DNA from: JBDRLV01 sp043812755
GTDB lineage: Bacteria; Patescibacteriota; Patescibacteriia; UBA9934; GWF2-40-263
DNA length: 46,301 nt
Assembly (NCBI GenBank): GCA_043812755.1
Contig: JBDRLV010000042.1
Span: forward strand, 1 to 46,301
Reading direction: 5' to 3'
In this document: in pieces, positions 1 to 8,883 of the stretch
How positions within the stretch are numbered: the stretch's first letter is position 1
How the letters are laid out: each line of letters starts with the position of its first letter
The notes under the pieces: generated by a model
What the model saw: the letters and a program-made list of their open reading frames with translations, nothing else
Database searches by the model: none
What the model was told of the DNA's origin: nothing
Position numbers and translations under genes: made by a program

Positions 1-95
1 ACCGATTCTTCAGGCTCAACAATGTTGCTTTATCCTGTATTACTTCGGGGTTGTGCTTGTCTGCTTCTTCTTAAATCATGATGTTACAAGAAAGT

Positions 96-124
96 ATAAT
101 ACCACATATCTGACTTTTTGTCAA
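96..124 (-). promoter_or_regulatory. Leftward promoter reading out of the window
   Basis: On the minus strand TTGACA (119-124) and TATTAT (96-101) are separated by exactly 17 bases. No start codon with an open frame follows before the window edge, so the transcript enters a gene outside the window or starts with a leader longer than 80 bases. Confidence 0.6.
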
Positions 125-172
125 GCCCAGTACGTGCAAAACGCCATAAATGACCAATTATCCCTTTATAAA

Positions 173-198
173 CAAAAAACCTACATTTGATTGCAGGT
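173..198 (-). terminator. Rho-independent terminator of the inositol-monophosphatase-family gene
   Basis: Minus strand: 7-bp stem (arms 192-198 and 179-185, one G-U pair) followed by a run of six T. It lies 14 bases after the stop codon of the gene at 212-1108. Confidence 0.7.
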
Positions 199-211
199 AA
201 GGAAATGTGTC

Positions 212-1108
212 TCAACGTATTACGGCAAGATGACCGTTAAGGAGCTGTACATGTCTGCTTTGAACAACAATGAGCTCTTCCTGAATCTCAATGGCTTGTT
301 GAGAAACCGGACATGTGAACTCTTTGTAGCGTCCAGTTTTAGGATCCAAAGCAAGAAAAACAAAATCTAGTTTCTGACAAATACCAAGCACAGGCATGAG
401 ATCCCAAGGTGTATTGCGCCCTGGCAAAAGCACTGCAGCACCAACTTCCCCCTTCCAAAGACGCGCCATTGAAAGACCTATACTCCCAGAGGAAAAGACT
501 GTCTTTGTGAACAAAGGCGAGTGTACTGAACTGTGGAATAAAAGTTGGGCAGTGTGCGAATGCGCTGATTCAGATTCACGAAGAAGAATAGCTGCCCCAC
601 TGAGCTCTTGAGTGAGTCGCGTACCCAAATCCTCAGCAAAACCATCCTCACAAACCATGTGAACAGTTACAGACCCTGGCCGAAAACCATAAACTTCTTG
701 TGCAATTGCGTCGCCAATGTATGCAGCAACTACCTCTCCATTGCAGACAACCGAAACCATAGTTCCAACACCATGCGCCTGCCAGCGCGAAAAGGCCTTT
801 GTGCCATCAAGCGGATCAACTGTCACATAAATGTCCAGCTCAGGATGTGTGCATGGCACTGAAAGTCCGTCTTCTTCTGCCACAATTCCAAATGTCGGAA
901 AAGCGCGCTTGATGATTTTGACATACACTTTCTGTGCTGCTTCATCAGCGTCTGTGACCACATCAAACTTTTTGCCAGGAGTATGTTTCTCACGAACCTT
1001 ATGACTGTAGCGGTGCGCACGAATTACCTCCATGGCTCTACGCACACACTCTTTAAGCACGATTCCAATTGTATATCCATTGAGATCACCAAATGCTGTG
1101 TTTTCCAT
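212..1108 (-). CDS. Inositol monophosphatase family phosphatase
   Basis: A 298-residue protein of the Mg-dependent sugar-phosphatase family (IMPase, CysQ and fructose-bisphosphatase relatives). Visible family motifs are the metal-binding acidic pair in GIVAEEDG (about residue 75), the core DPLDGTKAF (about residue 98) and a C-terminal WDLMP (about residue 238), which corresponds to the WDxAA motif. The length is normal. The start is well supported, with GGAGAGG five bases before the ATG. Substrate cannot be told from sequence: inositol phosphate, histidinol phosphate and 3'-phosphoadenosine 5'-phosphate are all used in the family. The gene stands alone, with its own terminator and a long leader containing a 9-bp inverted repeat. 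It is divergent from the giant secreted-protein gene. Confidence 0.85.
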   Translation of the reverse strand: MENTAFGDLNGYTIGIVLKECVRRAMEVIRAHRYSHKVREKHTPGKKFDVVTDADEAAQKVYVKIIKRAFPTFGIVAEEDGLSVPCTHPELDIYVTVDPLDGTKAFSRWQAHGVGTMVSVVCNGEVVAAYIGDAIAQEVYGFRPGSVTVHMVCEDGFAEDLGTRLTQELSGAAILLRESESAHSHTAQLLFHSSVHSPLFTKTVFSSGSIGLSMARLWKGEVGAAVLLPGRNTPWDLMPVLGICQKLDFVFLALDPKTGRYKEFTCPVSQQAIEIQEELIVVQSRHVQLLNGHLAVIR

Positions 1109-1132
1109 TACCTCTCCTTTCTCGTATTTATC

Positions 1133-1192
1133 TGGTCAGGTCTAATTCAAAATATTTTAAATTATTAAATAGTTCGAAACCAAACCTGACCA
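1133..1192 (-). repeat. 9-bp inverted repeat in the leader of the phosphatase gene
   Basis: TGGTCAGGT (1133-1141) and ACCTGACCA (1184-1192) are perfect complements around a 42-base AT-rich spacer. They lie between the likely leftward promoter (about 1232-1260) and the ATG at 1108, so the transcript could close this stem just upstream of its ribosome site. It could also be a protein-binding pair on DNA. Confidence 0.5.
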
Positions 1193-1231
1193 TACAACAA
1201 ATATATTTCTGGGGTGATGACGTGACACAAT

Positions 1232-1260
1232 ACACTACATTATTATAATCAAAATGTCAA
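1232..1260 (-). promoter_or_regulatory. Possible promoter of the phosphatase gene
   Basis: Minus strand TTGACA (1255-1260), 17-base spacer, then TAGTGT (1232-1237), a weak -10 match. It is the best -35 upstream of the 1108 start and would give a leader of about 115 bases. Confidence 0.4.
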
Positions 1261-1267
1261 GAAACCA

Positions 1268-1296
1268 TTGACAAAACCTGTTTTTTTGATCAGAAT
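1268..1296 (+). promoter_or_regulatory. Promoter of the giant secreted-protein gene
   Basis: TTGACA (1268-1273), 17-base spacer, CAGAAT (1291-1296; four of six consensus bases). It precedes the ATG at 1367, which also has the ribosome site CGGAGGT. Confidence 0.5.
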
Positions 1297-1366
1297 ATAG
1301 ACGGCAGCAAAAAAGCTGTACGAGTTCATTACAATCAAAATCCTAAACGCTATACGGAGGTACAAA

Positions 1367-4300
1367 ATGCGTTCTTGGATAAATAAGCTATTTTTGTTTA
1401 CTTTCTTGTTTACACCAATCACATCACATGCTGATACATATGACTTTTCTGCCTGGACTGTTTCACCAGTTCCATACGACATGGATCCGGGTGAATCATT
1501 CACAGAACTTGTTGGTTTTACTGTTACCCCATCTCCACAACCCGGAAGATTTATGGTTGATATCCGTCCATCATGGGGTGGAATGCATACCAGCTCTCTG
1601 ATTGAGTTTACATCTTCCACATACTACACAGCATCAGTTAGCATGACTGCACCATCTTCACCTGGAATGTATACATTTGACATCCATGTGTATATCGAAT
1701 TTGATACAGGAGATATTATCAATCTCCCAGTCTGGGATGAAGATTTCCGCGTAGTTGACAACGGTGGTGGTTCAACTGGTGACCCAGAAGGCGACATTGA
1801 ACTGTATGACCATGAGTTTGATGAAGGTCCGTATCCTGTTGGAGTAGAGGTCTGCGGAGATATCAAACTCGAAAACAATGGTGATATCACATACGAAATT
1901 GAAACAGTTGAGTTGTATGACTCTGGTGCTGATGTTGACTGGGACGACTACGAAGAAAGCACAAACGATGATCTTGACCCCGGTGACAGACATTGGTTTG
2001 GAGATCCATTTTGCTTTACACCAGAAGAAACAGGAAATGCCTGCTTTGAAATTGATGTAGAAATCTATGGAACAGGCTGGGTAACACTCAACGATGATTT
2101 TTGTTTGAGATTCATTGAAGCAGATCCCTGCGCTGTCGTAACTTGCTCAAACACGTGTCAAGGTGATTACCGTAAATACAATGGTACTCCAACGCCCTCA
2201 GGCTCATCTTGCCCTTGCACATACAGCGGAAGCGAAAACTGCAACAACCAAGATAGTACAGACAGTGCTGTTGAGTACTGCTCTTCTGGTAATGTTTATT
2301 CTCACCAAAGCAGACATGATTACAGTTGTCGTAGCGCTACGTGTACTGAAGTAAGTACAACTTGGATCAATAATACAATCGTGAGCAACTGCTCATACGG
2401 TTGTAGTTCATCTGGTTCTGATGCTTGGTGCAATCCAAGCCCTTGCGTAGGACACAGCTGTCCTGACAAGTGTGACCCAGGCAATGTTCGCAAATACAGT
2501 GGGAGCAAGTACGTCTGTGGATCTTCATGTTGCTGTTCATACAGTAGCGAGGACTGCGACGACAGAGACACAACACCAACAACTGTCCTGTATTGCACCA
2601 GCGATGGCACTGAAGTTAGAGCACATGATCAGTATAGAAACTACTCATGCAGTTCAACATCAGCGACCTGTACTTACAGCACTGTAACAACAAATGATCG
2701 TCATATTGATGACTGTCCATTTGGTTGTTCTGGCAACACATGCCTTTCTTGTACACCAAGCTGGAGCTGCTCTGGTTTTGGAACATGTCAAGCTGATGGC
2801 TACCGGTACCAAACATGTACAGACTCAAATAGCTGTGGGACATTAAGTGGCAAACCAGCAGAGCGTGAAGCTTGCCCTTGCATCCTCAATTCAGCTGTTT
2901 GGTCTAATCTGGATATCAATGAAGGTACAATCGTTCATGTGGTTGTGCAAACATCAGGGCTTTGTGATGGTCTTAGAGCTGACTACCAAATCATCGAAGA
3001 TGATGGCTGGCTCAACCCAGACGACATTACTGTGGATCATTACTTTACAATGGTTCAGGAAGAAAATCGTATTGGGTGGACTTCAACACATGATCCAGCA
3101 GAGCTTGGTGACAGTGAATACTATGCTCTTGTTACCTTGGGTAGCCAAGAAATCAGAACAAGTGCAAACATGATTGTTCATGAGCTTGATGTGTGTGAAG
3201 GGGCAACGTGCGAAGATGGGTGTGAAGGCAATACACGATACTATGACGGCACGCCTACAGAAAACGGTGGGTTATGCACATGCTCTTATGAAACACGATC
3301 GTGCATATGGGGTTGCGAAATGTCAGGTGGGGATGCTGTTTGCATGGAAGATCCTTGTACAGGCTTCTCATGTCCTGATTTGTGCAATGAGTATTACCGT
3401 TTCTTTAACGGAGAAATCGTCCGAGAAGACGGAACATGCACTTGCGACTATTCAGATCAGTCATGCAGATACGGGTGCTATCTAGACGATGGTACTGCAC
3501 TGTGTGCTGATGACCCTTGTATTTTGCAGTCAGTGTGGTGGATGGACAATGAGGTAAATGAAGGAACAGAAACCGAATTTGTCATTGAAACCACTGGCAT
3601 TTGCTCTGACCAATGCCTTGACTACAGAATCATGGAATACGATCCACTAAACAGTGATGATGAAACTGTCAGTGATTCCTATTGCCTTGAAAATGGCATT
3701 AATCGCGTGTCTTGGGTTTCAACTCATGACACAAGCGAGATTGGCAATAGCGAATACTATGTTGAACTGACCATGACAGATCAGGAAATCCAAACAGAGG
3801 AAATGCTCATTGTTGTAGAGTATGACTCCTGTTATGGCAGGTCCTGCCCAGACAGCTGTAGTGGAAACACAAGATATTACAATGGCCACACAGTTGAGTA
3901 TGGTGGTGATTGTTCGTGTAATTACTCAACTCAAGTGTGTTCGTATGAATGCATGATGAGTGGAGCAACATCAAGTTGTAGAACTTCGCCTTGTGAGGGT
4001 GTTGTCTGCAACGATGTGTGTGAAGAAAATACACGCAAATTTGATGGTGTTCCATCTGTATCAGGAAGCGAGTGCATCTGCATCTATTCTGAAACAGATT
4101 GTGATTCAATGGACACAGACCCTTACACTATTCTGACATGCTCAGATGATTACCGCACTGCTTTGTCAATCACACAGCGTCAGACATTCTACTGTGACTC
4201 CTCGGGTGTTACATGTGAAACCGCTTTTGAGGAAATTTCAAGAGAAACTCTTGCCACTTGCTCTATTGGGCAAGCATGTTCGTTTGGCGAATGTGTTGGT

Positions 4301-6952
4301 TGCACACCAGAATGGCGTTGTGGCGATTGGGTCTGCGAAGGCATTGAAATGTTCCGAGACTGCTGGGACATCAATCACTGTGATTCCTACGAAGGTTTGC
4401 CAGATGAAGAAGGTGTCTGCCCATGCTCGCTTGAGGGCGTTGCATGGCGCGAGGACAGCCTTGTTTCTGACGGCGATACTGCTCATCTGGAAATCGACCT
4501 GGCTGGTGACTGCTATGGTCAATCACTTGAATGGGATCTTCTTGAATACGATTGGAACCCAGGAGGTTCTGATTCATTACTTGAGTTCCTTGCCCGTGAT
4601 GACCTTGAGCTTTCTGGTGGCATGATACTCACTGACTACGGTCCTGTTACCATCACATGGCCTGCACGCTACGATGCAATTGATTATTCTTACAACGAGT
4701 ACTATGCTCGTGTGCGCGTAAACGGCTTTGAACCCATGGACTCCTTCAACATGTTGCATGTTGGTCCACGAGTTGACCAATTTGGAAATGTTTATTCATT
4801 TCTTGAAGAAAACTCACCCTCAGCTTTTGATGCAACAGTTGAGGACTGTATTGAAATGGAAGATTCGCGTGATTTGTATGCTTGCGCTGAACGGCTAGCT
4901 GGTCTTGGAGAATTCATTGAATTCCAAACCGAACCTATTGCAGATGTGCTTACAAAAATCGCTGACTTTGTAATAGGTGAAGAAAACTGGGAAATCGCGC
5001 TTGCTATTGTGTGTACCATCTGTGACACTGGTGCTGCTCATGTAGGTGCTGTCTATGTATGCGGACTAGGTGGTCTAGAAACATCAGGTGTTGCTTGCAT
5101 TGTCGTCTTTGTTATTGATGCAGCAACATGCGGAATTCTCTGTATGGATTATGTTGCAGGGAAAGTCGCCCTAGTTGCAGGGAAAACTTGGCGGTGGGTT
5201 TTCAGAAGTGGCGCAGCAAAACACGCTGATGAGCTTGGCGCTGCAGGAATGCGTCTTGTCAGCGAAGCTGTTGAAGACAGCGGTGCTGCACTTCGCTATG
5301 AAGATGATGCATACCGTTCATACCGAGTGTGGGCAAGTACAAGTCGTGGCTCATCAGTCCATTTTGCTCACATGAAAAACTTCATTGGAGATTACGAAGG
5401 TGGCATTGAGTATTTACGTGCGGTCAATCGATTTAGGCGTGCTAGTGGCTCGCCAATGATTGTACGTAGTCGCCATTTTGCAACAAGTGCTCCGGAAGAT
5501 GTGGAATTTCTTGCAACTCTTTTTCAAGAAGAATTTTTCACGGAAACGCTTGAGGAGAGCTTCTCACAACTTGCAAATGGCGAACATATGCAAGATGTAC
5601 TTGAAGAAGTTCGCTTTGTTAGCTACTACGTGTTTGATTCTGGAGCAACAGCATCAACAAGCATTTTGGGAGTAACTCAAAGGCTTAGAAATGGACGGAA
5701 TACGATTCAGCTTGCCTCAAACTTGCACATGGACATCCATGGAGAGATGGCGCGCTTTGTCCTCACCAAACATGTGCTTCCCCATGAGATTGGTCACGCA
5801 ACAGTAAACCGCGCTCTTTCTGCAAAAGGATATGAGCGTGCAGTTGATTACATGTCCAATGTAAAACATCGTACAGCCATGGAATTCTTCAATGATGTGC
5901 GTGTAAAAAACAAACTCTTTGGAGAAATCCAAGGTGATTACTATGATGCACTTCGCATGGACATTGGAAACTTCTACAGTTTCGTCCCAGATGGATCTGA
6001 AATCACAAATGGAAGACGCTATGCTCAAGACTTTGCAGATGCTACTTCTGTTGGTGATATCAATAGCGAAGAAGTCTGGGATTTCATCAAACACAAAGCC
6101 TATGCTGACGAGTTCGGACTCACTTCCCTTTCTCACCAGATGAGTGTGGATTTGGAAGATGCAATGCATGGCTTAGATGACATGGCAAAAGAGCGCGTTC
6201 GGGTTCTTTTACAACAGCGTTCTGAAGCCCTTCGCCACCATGCGGGTGTATTTGCTGACCATGTTGATGATGCTGGTATTCATTCTGAATTGGATCACAT
6301 CCTATGCAGAGAATACGGCATTGTTGCAGGTTGCTTGAGTTCAAGTAGCATGAGTAGCCCAATTGTTTCTTCAATGAGCACTGAGGAATTCCTTGAAGAA
6401 AGACCAATCTGGGCAAGCGACCTTGCAATACCGTTTGATGATGTTGCAGACGACGATGATACTCTAGTTGAAAAAACTTGCGAGTTTTCATCACTGTCAT
6501 GGACGGATACACAACAAGCCCAAGAAAACGAAGTGCGAACACTCATTATTCACAGTGCTTATGGAACTAACTGTCAGAATCACTGCTTTGATTATGAAAT
6601 CAGGGCTGAATATGACGAGTTTCATGAGGTAGTTGAAACAGACCAGATTTGTTTCAGCAATCCAAACATTGCTGTGCTAACATGGTTCACTCACCTTCCA
6701 GATGACTGGTGTGTTGCTGATGTGAATGTTTTCATCCAAGTTGCAGACACACAATATGTAACACAAGAGAATGTTCGTGTCACAGGTGAGCCAATCAGAA
6801 GTGAACACTATACGTGTCTTATCAACACAAACAGATCTGACGAAAACAATCCAGATCTTGGATGCGGATGTAATTCGTCAAATCCTACTACTCCACTGTT
6901 CTTTGCATTCTTAATGCTTGTAGCACTCAAGTTGGTGCAAAAGCAATCTTAG
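1367..6952 (+). CDS. Giant secreted cysteine-rich modular protein with HExxH motif
   Basis: An 1861-residue exported protein I cannot assign to a named family. Residues 1-22 form a signal peptide, probably cut after SHA. Six short Cys-rich modules of the pattern PC-x4-C-x3-C...C-x-C follow, starting near residues 253, 358, 608, 662, 820 and 874. Two Trp/Cys modules (CTPSWSC, CTPEWRC) begin near 462 and 979. Four related Ig-like modules start near 505, 720, 1018 and 1703. A hydrophobic Cys-containing stretch lies at about 1210-1275. HEIGH at 1473-1477 fits a zinc-peptidase HExxH, with a possible third ligand near E1506. The C terminus is GCGC, a hydrophobic helix and a short basic tail, like a membrane or sorting anchor. 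Likely a surface adhesin or protease; the function is inferred. Confidence 0.85.
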   Translation: MRSWINKLFLFTFLFTPITSHADTYDFSAWTVSPVPYDMDPGESFTELVGFTVTPSPQPGRFMVDIRPSWGGMHTSSLIEFTSSTYYTASVSMTAPSSPGMYTFDIHVYIEFDTGDIINLPVWDEDFRVVDNGGGSTGDPEGDIELYDHEFDEGPYPVGVEVCGDIKLENNGDITYEIETVELYDSGADVDWDDYEESTNDDLDPGDRHWFGDPFCFTPEETGNACFEIDVEIYGTGWVTLNDDFCLRFIEADPCAVVTCSNTCQGDYRKYNGTPTPSGSSCPCTYSGSENCNNQDSTDSAVEYCSSGNVYSHQSRHDYSCRSATCTEVSTTWINNTIVSNCSYGCSSSGSDAWCNPSPCVGHSCPDKCDPGNVRKYSGSKYVCGSSCCCSYSSEDCDDRDTTPTTVLYCTSDGTEVRAHDQYRNYSCSSTSATCTYSTVTTNDRHIDDCPFGCSGNTCLSCTPSWSCSGFGTCQADGYRYQTCTDSNSCGTLSGKPAEREACPCILNSAVWSNLDINEGTIVHVVVQTSGLCDGLRADYQIIEDDGWLNPDDITVDHYFTMVQEENRIGWTSTHDPAELGDSEYYALVTLGSQEIRTSANMIVHELDVCEGATCEDGCEGNTRYYDGTPTENGGLCTCSYETRSCIWGCEMSGGDAVCMEDPCTGFSCPDLCNEYYRFFNGEIVREDGTCTCDYSDQSCRYGCYLDDGTALCADDPCILQSVWWMDNEVNEGTETEFVIETTGICSDQCLDYRIMEYDPLNSDDETVSDSYCLENGINRVSWVSTHDTSEIGNSEYYVELTMTDQEIQTEEMLIVVEYDSCYGRSCPDSCSGNTRYYNGHTVEYGGDCSCNYSTQVCSYECMMSGATSSCRTSPCEGVVCNDVCEENTRKFDGVPSVSGSECICIYSETDCDSMDTDPYTILTCSDDYRTALSITQRQTFYCDSSGVTCETAFEEISRETLATCSIGQACSFGECVGCTPEWRCGDWVCEGIEMFRDCWDINHCDSYEGLPDEEGVCPCSLEGVAWREDSLVSDGDTAHLEIDLAGDCYGQSLEWDLLEYDWNPGGSDSLLEFLARDDLELSGGMILTDYGPVTITWPARYDAIDYSYNEYYARVRVNGFEPMDSFNMLHVGPRVDQFGNVYSFLEENSPSAFDATVEDCIEMEDSRDLYACAERLAGLGEFIEFQTEPIADVLTKIADFVIGEENWEIALAIVCTICDTGAAHVGAVYVCGLGGLETSGVACIVVFVIDAATCGILCMDYVAGKVALVAGKTWRWVFRSGAAKHADELGAAGMRLVSEAVEDSGAALRYEDDAYRSYRVWASTSRGSSVHFAHMKNFIGDYEGGIEYLRAVNRFRRASGSPMIVRSRHFATSAPEDVEFLATLFQEEFFTETLEESFSQLANGEHMQDVLEEVRFVSYYVFDSGATASTSILGVTQRLRNGRNTIQLASNLHMDIHGEMARFVLTKHVLPHEIGHATVNRALSAKGYERAVDYMSNVKHRTAMEFFNDVRVKNKLFGEIQGDYYDALRMDIGNFYSFVPDGSEITNGRRYAQDFADATSVGDINSEEVWDFIKHKAYADEFGLTSLSHQMSVDLEDAMHGLDDMAKERVRVLLQQRSEALRHHAGVFADHVDDAGIHSELDHILCREYGIVAGCLSSSSMSSPIVSSMSTEEFLEERPIWASDLAIPFDDVADDDDTLVEKTCEFSSLSWTDTQQAQENEVRTLIIHSAYGTNCQNHCFDYEIRAEYDEFHEVVETDQICFSNPNIAVLTWFTHLPDDWCVADVNVFIQVADTQYVTQENVRVTGEPIRSEHYTCLINTNRSDENNPDLGCGCNSSNPTTPLFFAFLMLVALKLVQKQS

Positions 6953-6961
6953 GACTTACAA

Positions 6962-6990
6962 AACCGCAGAGTTGACTCTGCGGTATTTTT
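6962..6990 (+). terminator. Terminator of the giant secreted-protein gene
   Basis: ACCGCAGAGT and ACTCTGCGGT form a perfect 10-bp stem with a 2-base gap between arms, followed by TATTTTT. It begins ten bases after the stop codon. Confidence 0.85.
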
Positions 6991-7044
6991 ATTGACTCAA
7001 ACTCAGATATATGATAACCCAATAGTGTGAGGATAGGAGGAATA

Positions 7045-7317
7045 ATGAATCGCGATCAATTTGAAATAGCTGTAATTGATGTCTTTGGAGAAAAAGACAC
7101 AAGTAATTATCGCGTTTCACAACGAAGCGCTACACCTTGTTTTCTAGCTTATGTAATAATTGATGGCGCTAGATATTCAATTAAGCTTGCAAAAACTGAT
7201 GACAGGTGGGTTGCATTTCTTGTTGACCACCCAAGGTCAAATGAAACCAGAACAGGATATTGCAACACAGCAGAAATTGCACTCAAAGTGCTTCTTTCAA
7301 AAATACGTTCCTTGTAG
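7045..7317 (+). CDS. Small protein of unknown function (90 aa)
   Basis: A 90-residue soluble protein with no signal peptide or membrane segment and no family I recognise. I chose the ATG at 7045 because AGGAGG lies at 7035-7040; an in-frame GTG at 7027 has no such site. The sequence suggests an alpha/beta fold: a helical N terminus, then strands in the middle (FLAYVIIDGARYSIKLA) and a C-terminal helix. It is a single-gene unit between two hairpin terminators. Its upstream region carries TTGACT (6992-6997) and an AT-rich -10 region with sub-optimal spacing. The leader resembles that of pepT (both have ATAACCCAA and then GTGAGGA). Confidence 0.7.
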   Translation: MNRDQFEIAVIDVFGEKDTSNYRVSQRSATPCFLAYVIIDGARYSIKLAKTDDRWVAFLVDHPRSNETRTGYCNTAEIALKVLLSKIRSL

Positions 7318-7337
7318 CTCATTCTGCTTTTTCTCAA

Positions 7338-7360
7338 ACATGCCACATGGCGTGTTTTTT
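7338..7360 (+). terminator. Terminator of the 90-residue gene
   Basis: ACATGCC and GGCGTGT form a 7-bp stem with one G-T pair and a 4-base loop, followed by T6. Confidence 0.75.
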
Positions 7361-7428
7361 ATTGACGTTTGTAATGGTTGTGCTAACATCATTGCGCGAA
7401 CCTATAACCCAAACCAGTGAGGAAAGCA

Positions 7429-8709
7429 ATGCCTGAGTTTAGCCCTGTTGTAGAAAGATTACTCAGATACGTAAAAATCAACACACGCTCTGTTGAGCCA
7501 AAAGATGATGACGAAAATCCTCCAATACCAAGCTCAGCAGGTCAGATCGTACTTGCTCATTTGCTCAAAGAAGAGCTTGAAGAAATGAGTGCTGAGGCAT
7601 GTGGTCAGCTGACCACCTACTCTGATGAGTCGTTTACGCTACACGTGCCTGCAACAGAAGGGATGAAAAATCAACCACACGTAGTGTGGGCAGCACACTT
7701 GGATACTTCACCTGAAGAGCCTGGCAAAGCAACCCCTGTGATCCAGGAATACACAGGTGGAGACGTTGTGCTCGAGCATGGTGGGCTCAAGATTCCTGAG
7801 TCTGACCTAGAAGGACTCATCGGAAAACACATCATCCGTACAGATGGCACAAGCTTACTGGGTGTTGATGACAAAGGGGGTGTTGCAGCACTTATGACTG
7901 TGATCGAAACCCTGGTAAAAAGCCCGACACCTATTCAACACGGCCCTCTCACCTTCTGGTTCTGTGTTGATGAGGAAATCGGCAATCTCGATATCTCAAT
8001 ACTTCCTCGTGAGTTCGTGGAAAGCTGGGACATCCTCTACACAGTGGATGGTGGTCGTGTTGGTGAAATTGACATCAGCTGCTTTACAGGTCGAATGGTT
8101 TACCTGAAATTCACTGGTCAGAATGCACACCCTGCTGAAGCTATTGGCAAGCTTTTCCCTGCTCATATTGCAGCAGCAGCCTTTGTGACAATGCTTGCTG
8201 AAAAACCAACACCAATGGAAACCAAGGATCGCGAATCATTCCAATACGCTGTAAACATTACTGGAAATGCCAGTGAAGCAAATGTCATGTGTATTCCACG
8301 TGCATTTGACCCAGCTGAATCTGATCGACTTGTGCGCGAAATAGAGCAACTTGCTGCTCGCGCTGCACAGCGCTGGGGCGTAAAAGTCGCAATACAAGAC
8401 AAACGTTCATACGTGGACACACGCGCATGCATTGAAAGCCAAATGCATCTTGTGGAGCCGTGTGTGAAAGCCCACAAGGAATTCAATATTGAAACTGAGT
8501 TCACAAGCGTTCGTGGCGGAACCGATGGTGCCATGATCAACATGCACTTCCCGAATCTGGCAGCACCAAACATTGGAACTGGTGGACGCAACTTCCACTC
8601 TCGCACAGAATTCTGTGTTTTGGAGGAGCTTGAGCTCATGCCCAATATCATCATAGCCACGATCCAAGGATTCACACAGATCCTTGCTCTGGGGCCAACT
8701 GATCTTTGA
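7429..8709 (+). CDS. pepT: Peptidase T (M20B tripeptide aminopeptidase)
   Basis: A 426-residue cytosolic zinc aminopeptidase that removes N-terminal residues from tripeptides; the length is normal for PepT. Family landmarks are AAHLDTSP (first metal His and the following Asp, about residue 88), LLGVDDKGG (bridging Asp, about 146), CVDEEIG (catalytic and metal Glu pair, about 182), the dimerisation-domain His in NAHPAE, RGGTDGA (about 365) and NIGTGGRNFHSRTEF with the last metal His (about 385). The ATG at 7429 follows GTGAGGAAA; the in-frame GTG at 7417 would lose that ribosome site. It is a single-gene unit ended by a terminator, with one palindromic repeat lying between stop codon and terminator. 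A peptide scavenger fits an amino-acid-auxotrophic CPR cell. Confidence 0.93.
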   Translation: MPEFSPVVERLLRYVKINTRSVEPKDDDENPPIPSSAGQIVLAHLLKEELEEMSAEACGQLTTYSDESFTLHVPATEGMKNQPHVVWAAHLDTSPEEPGKATPVIQEYTGGDVVLEHGGLKIPESDLEGLIGKHIIRTDGTSLLGVDDKGGVAALMTVIETLVKSPTPIQHGPLTFWFCVDEEIGNLDISILPREFVESWDILYTVDGGRVGEIDISCFTGRMVYLKFTGQNAHPAEAIGKLFPAHIAAAAFVTMLAEKPTPMETKDRESFQYAVNITGNASEANVMCIPRAFDPAESDRLVREIEQLAARAAQRWGVKVAIQDKRSYVDTRACIESQMHLVEPCVKAHKEFNIETEFTSVRGGTDGAMINMHFPNLAAPNIGTGGRNFHSRTEFCVLEELELMPNIIIATIQGFTQILALGPTDL

Positions 8710-8722
8710 TCAAATAAACATC

Positions 8723-8746
8723 GGACGCCATGAATGGCGTCCCTAC
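8723..8746 (-). repeat. REP-like palindrome, single copy
   Basis: GGACGCCAT, GA, ATGGCGTCC forms a perfect 9-bp palindrome followed by CTAC (GTAG on the minus strand). It sits between the pepT stop and its terminator. Confidence 0.85.
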
Positions 8747-8752
8747 TAAAAC

Positions 8753-8777
8753 AACCCAACATACTGTTGGGTTTTTT
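8753..8777 (+). terminator. Terminator of pepT
   Basis: AACCCAAC and GTTGGGTT (perfect 8-bp stem, 5-base loop) followed by a T run. Confidence 0.85.
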
Positions 8778-8804
8778 GTTGAACGCGATAAATCCTTATT
8801 CAAC

Positions 8805-8861
8805 GGACGCCATAAATGGCGTCCATACATGATCGCCGGACGCCATAAATGGCGTCCCTAC
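8805..8861 (-). repeat. REP-like palindromes, two tandem units
   Basis: Two GGACGCCATAAATGGCGTCC palindromes start at 8805 and 8838 (33-bp period) and end in CTAC. The unit is the same as in the larger array at 10261. They lie 3' of the methyltransferase gene. Confidence 0.9.
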
Positions 8862-8883
8862 TGCTTTTTTCCGAAGCTGGAGA

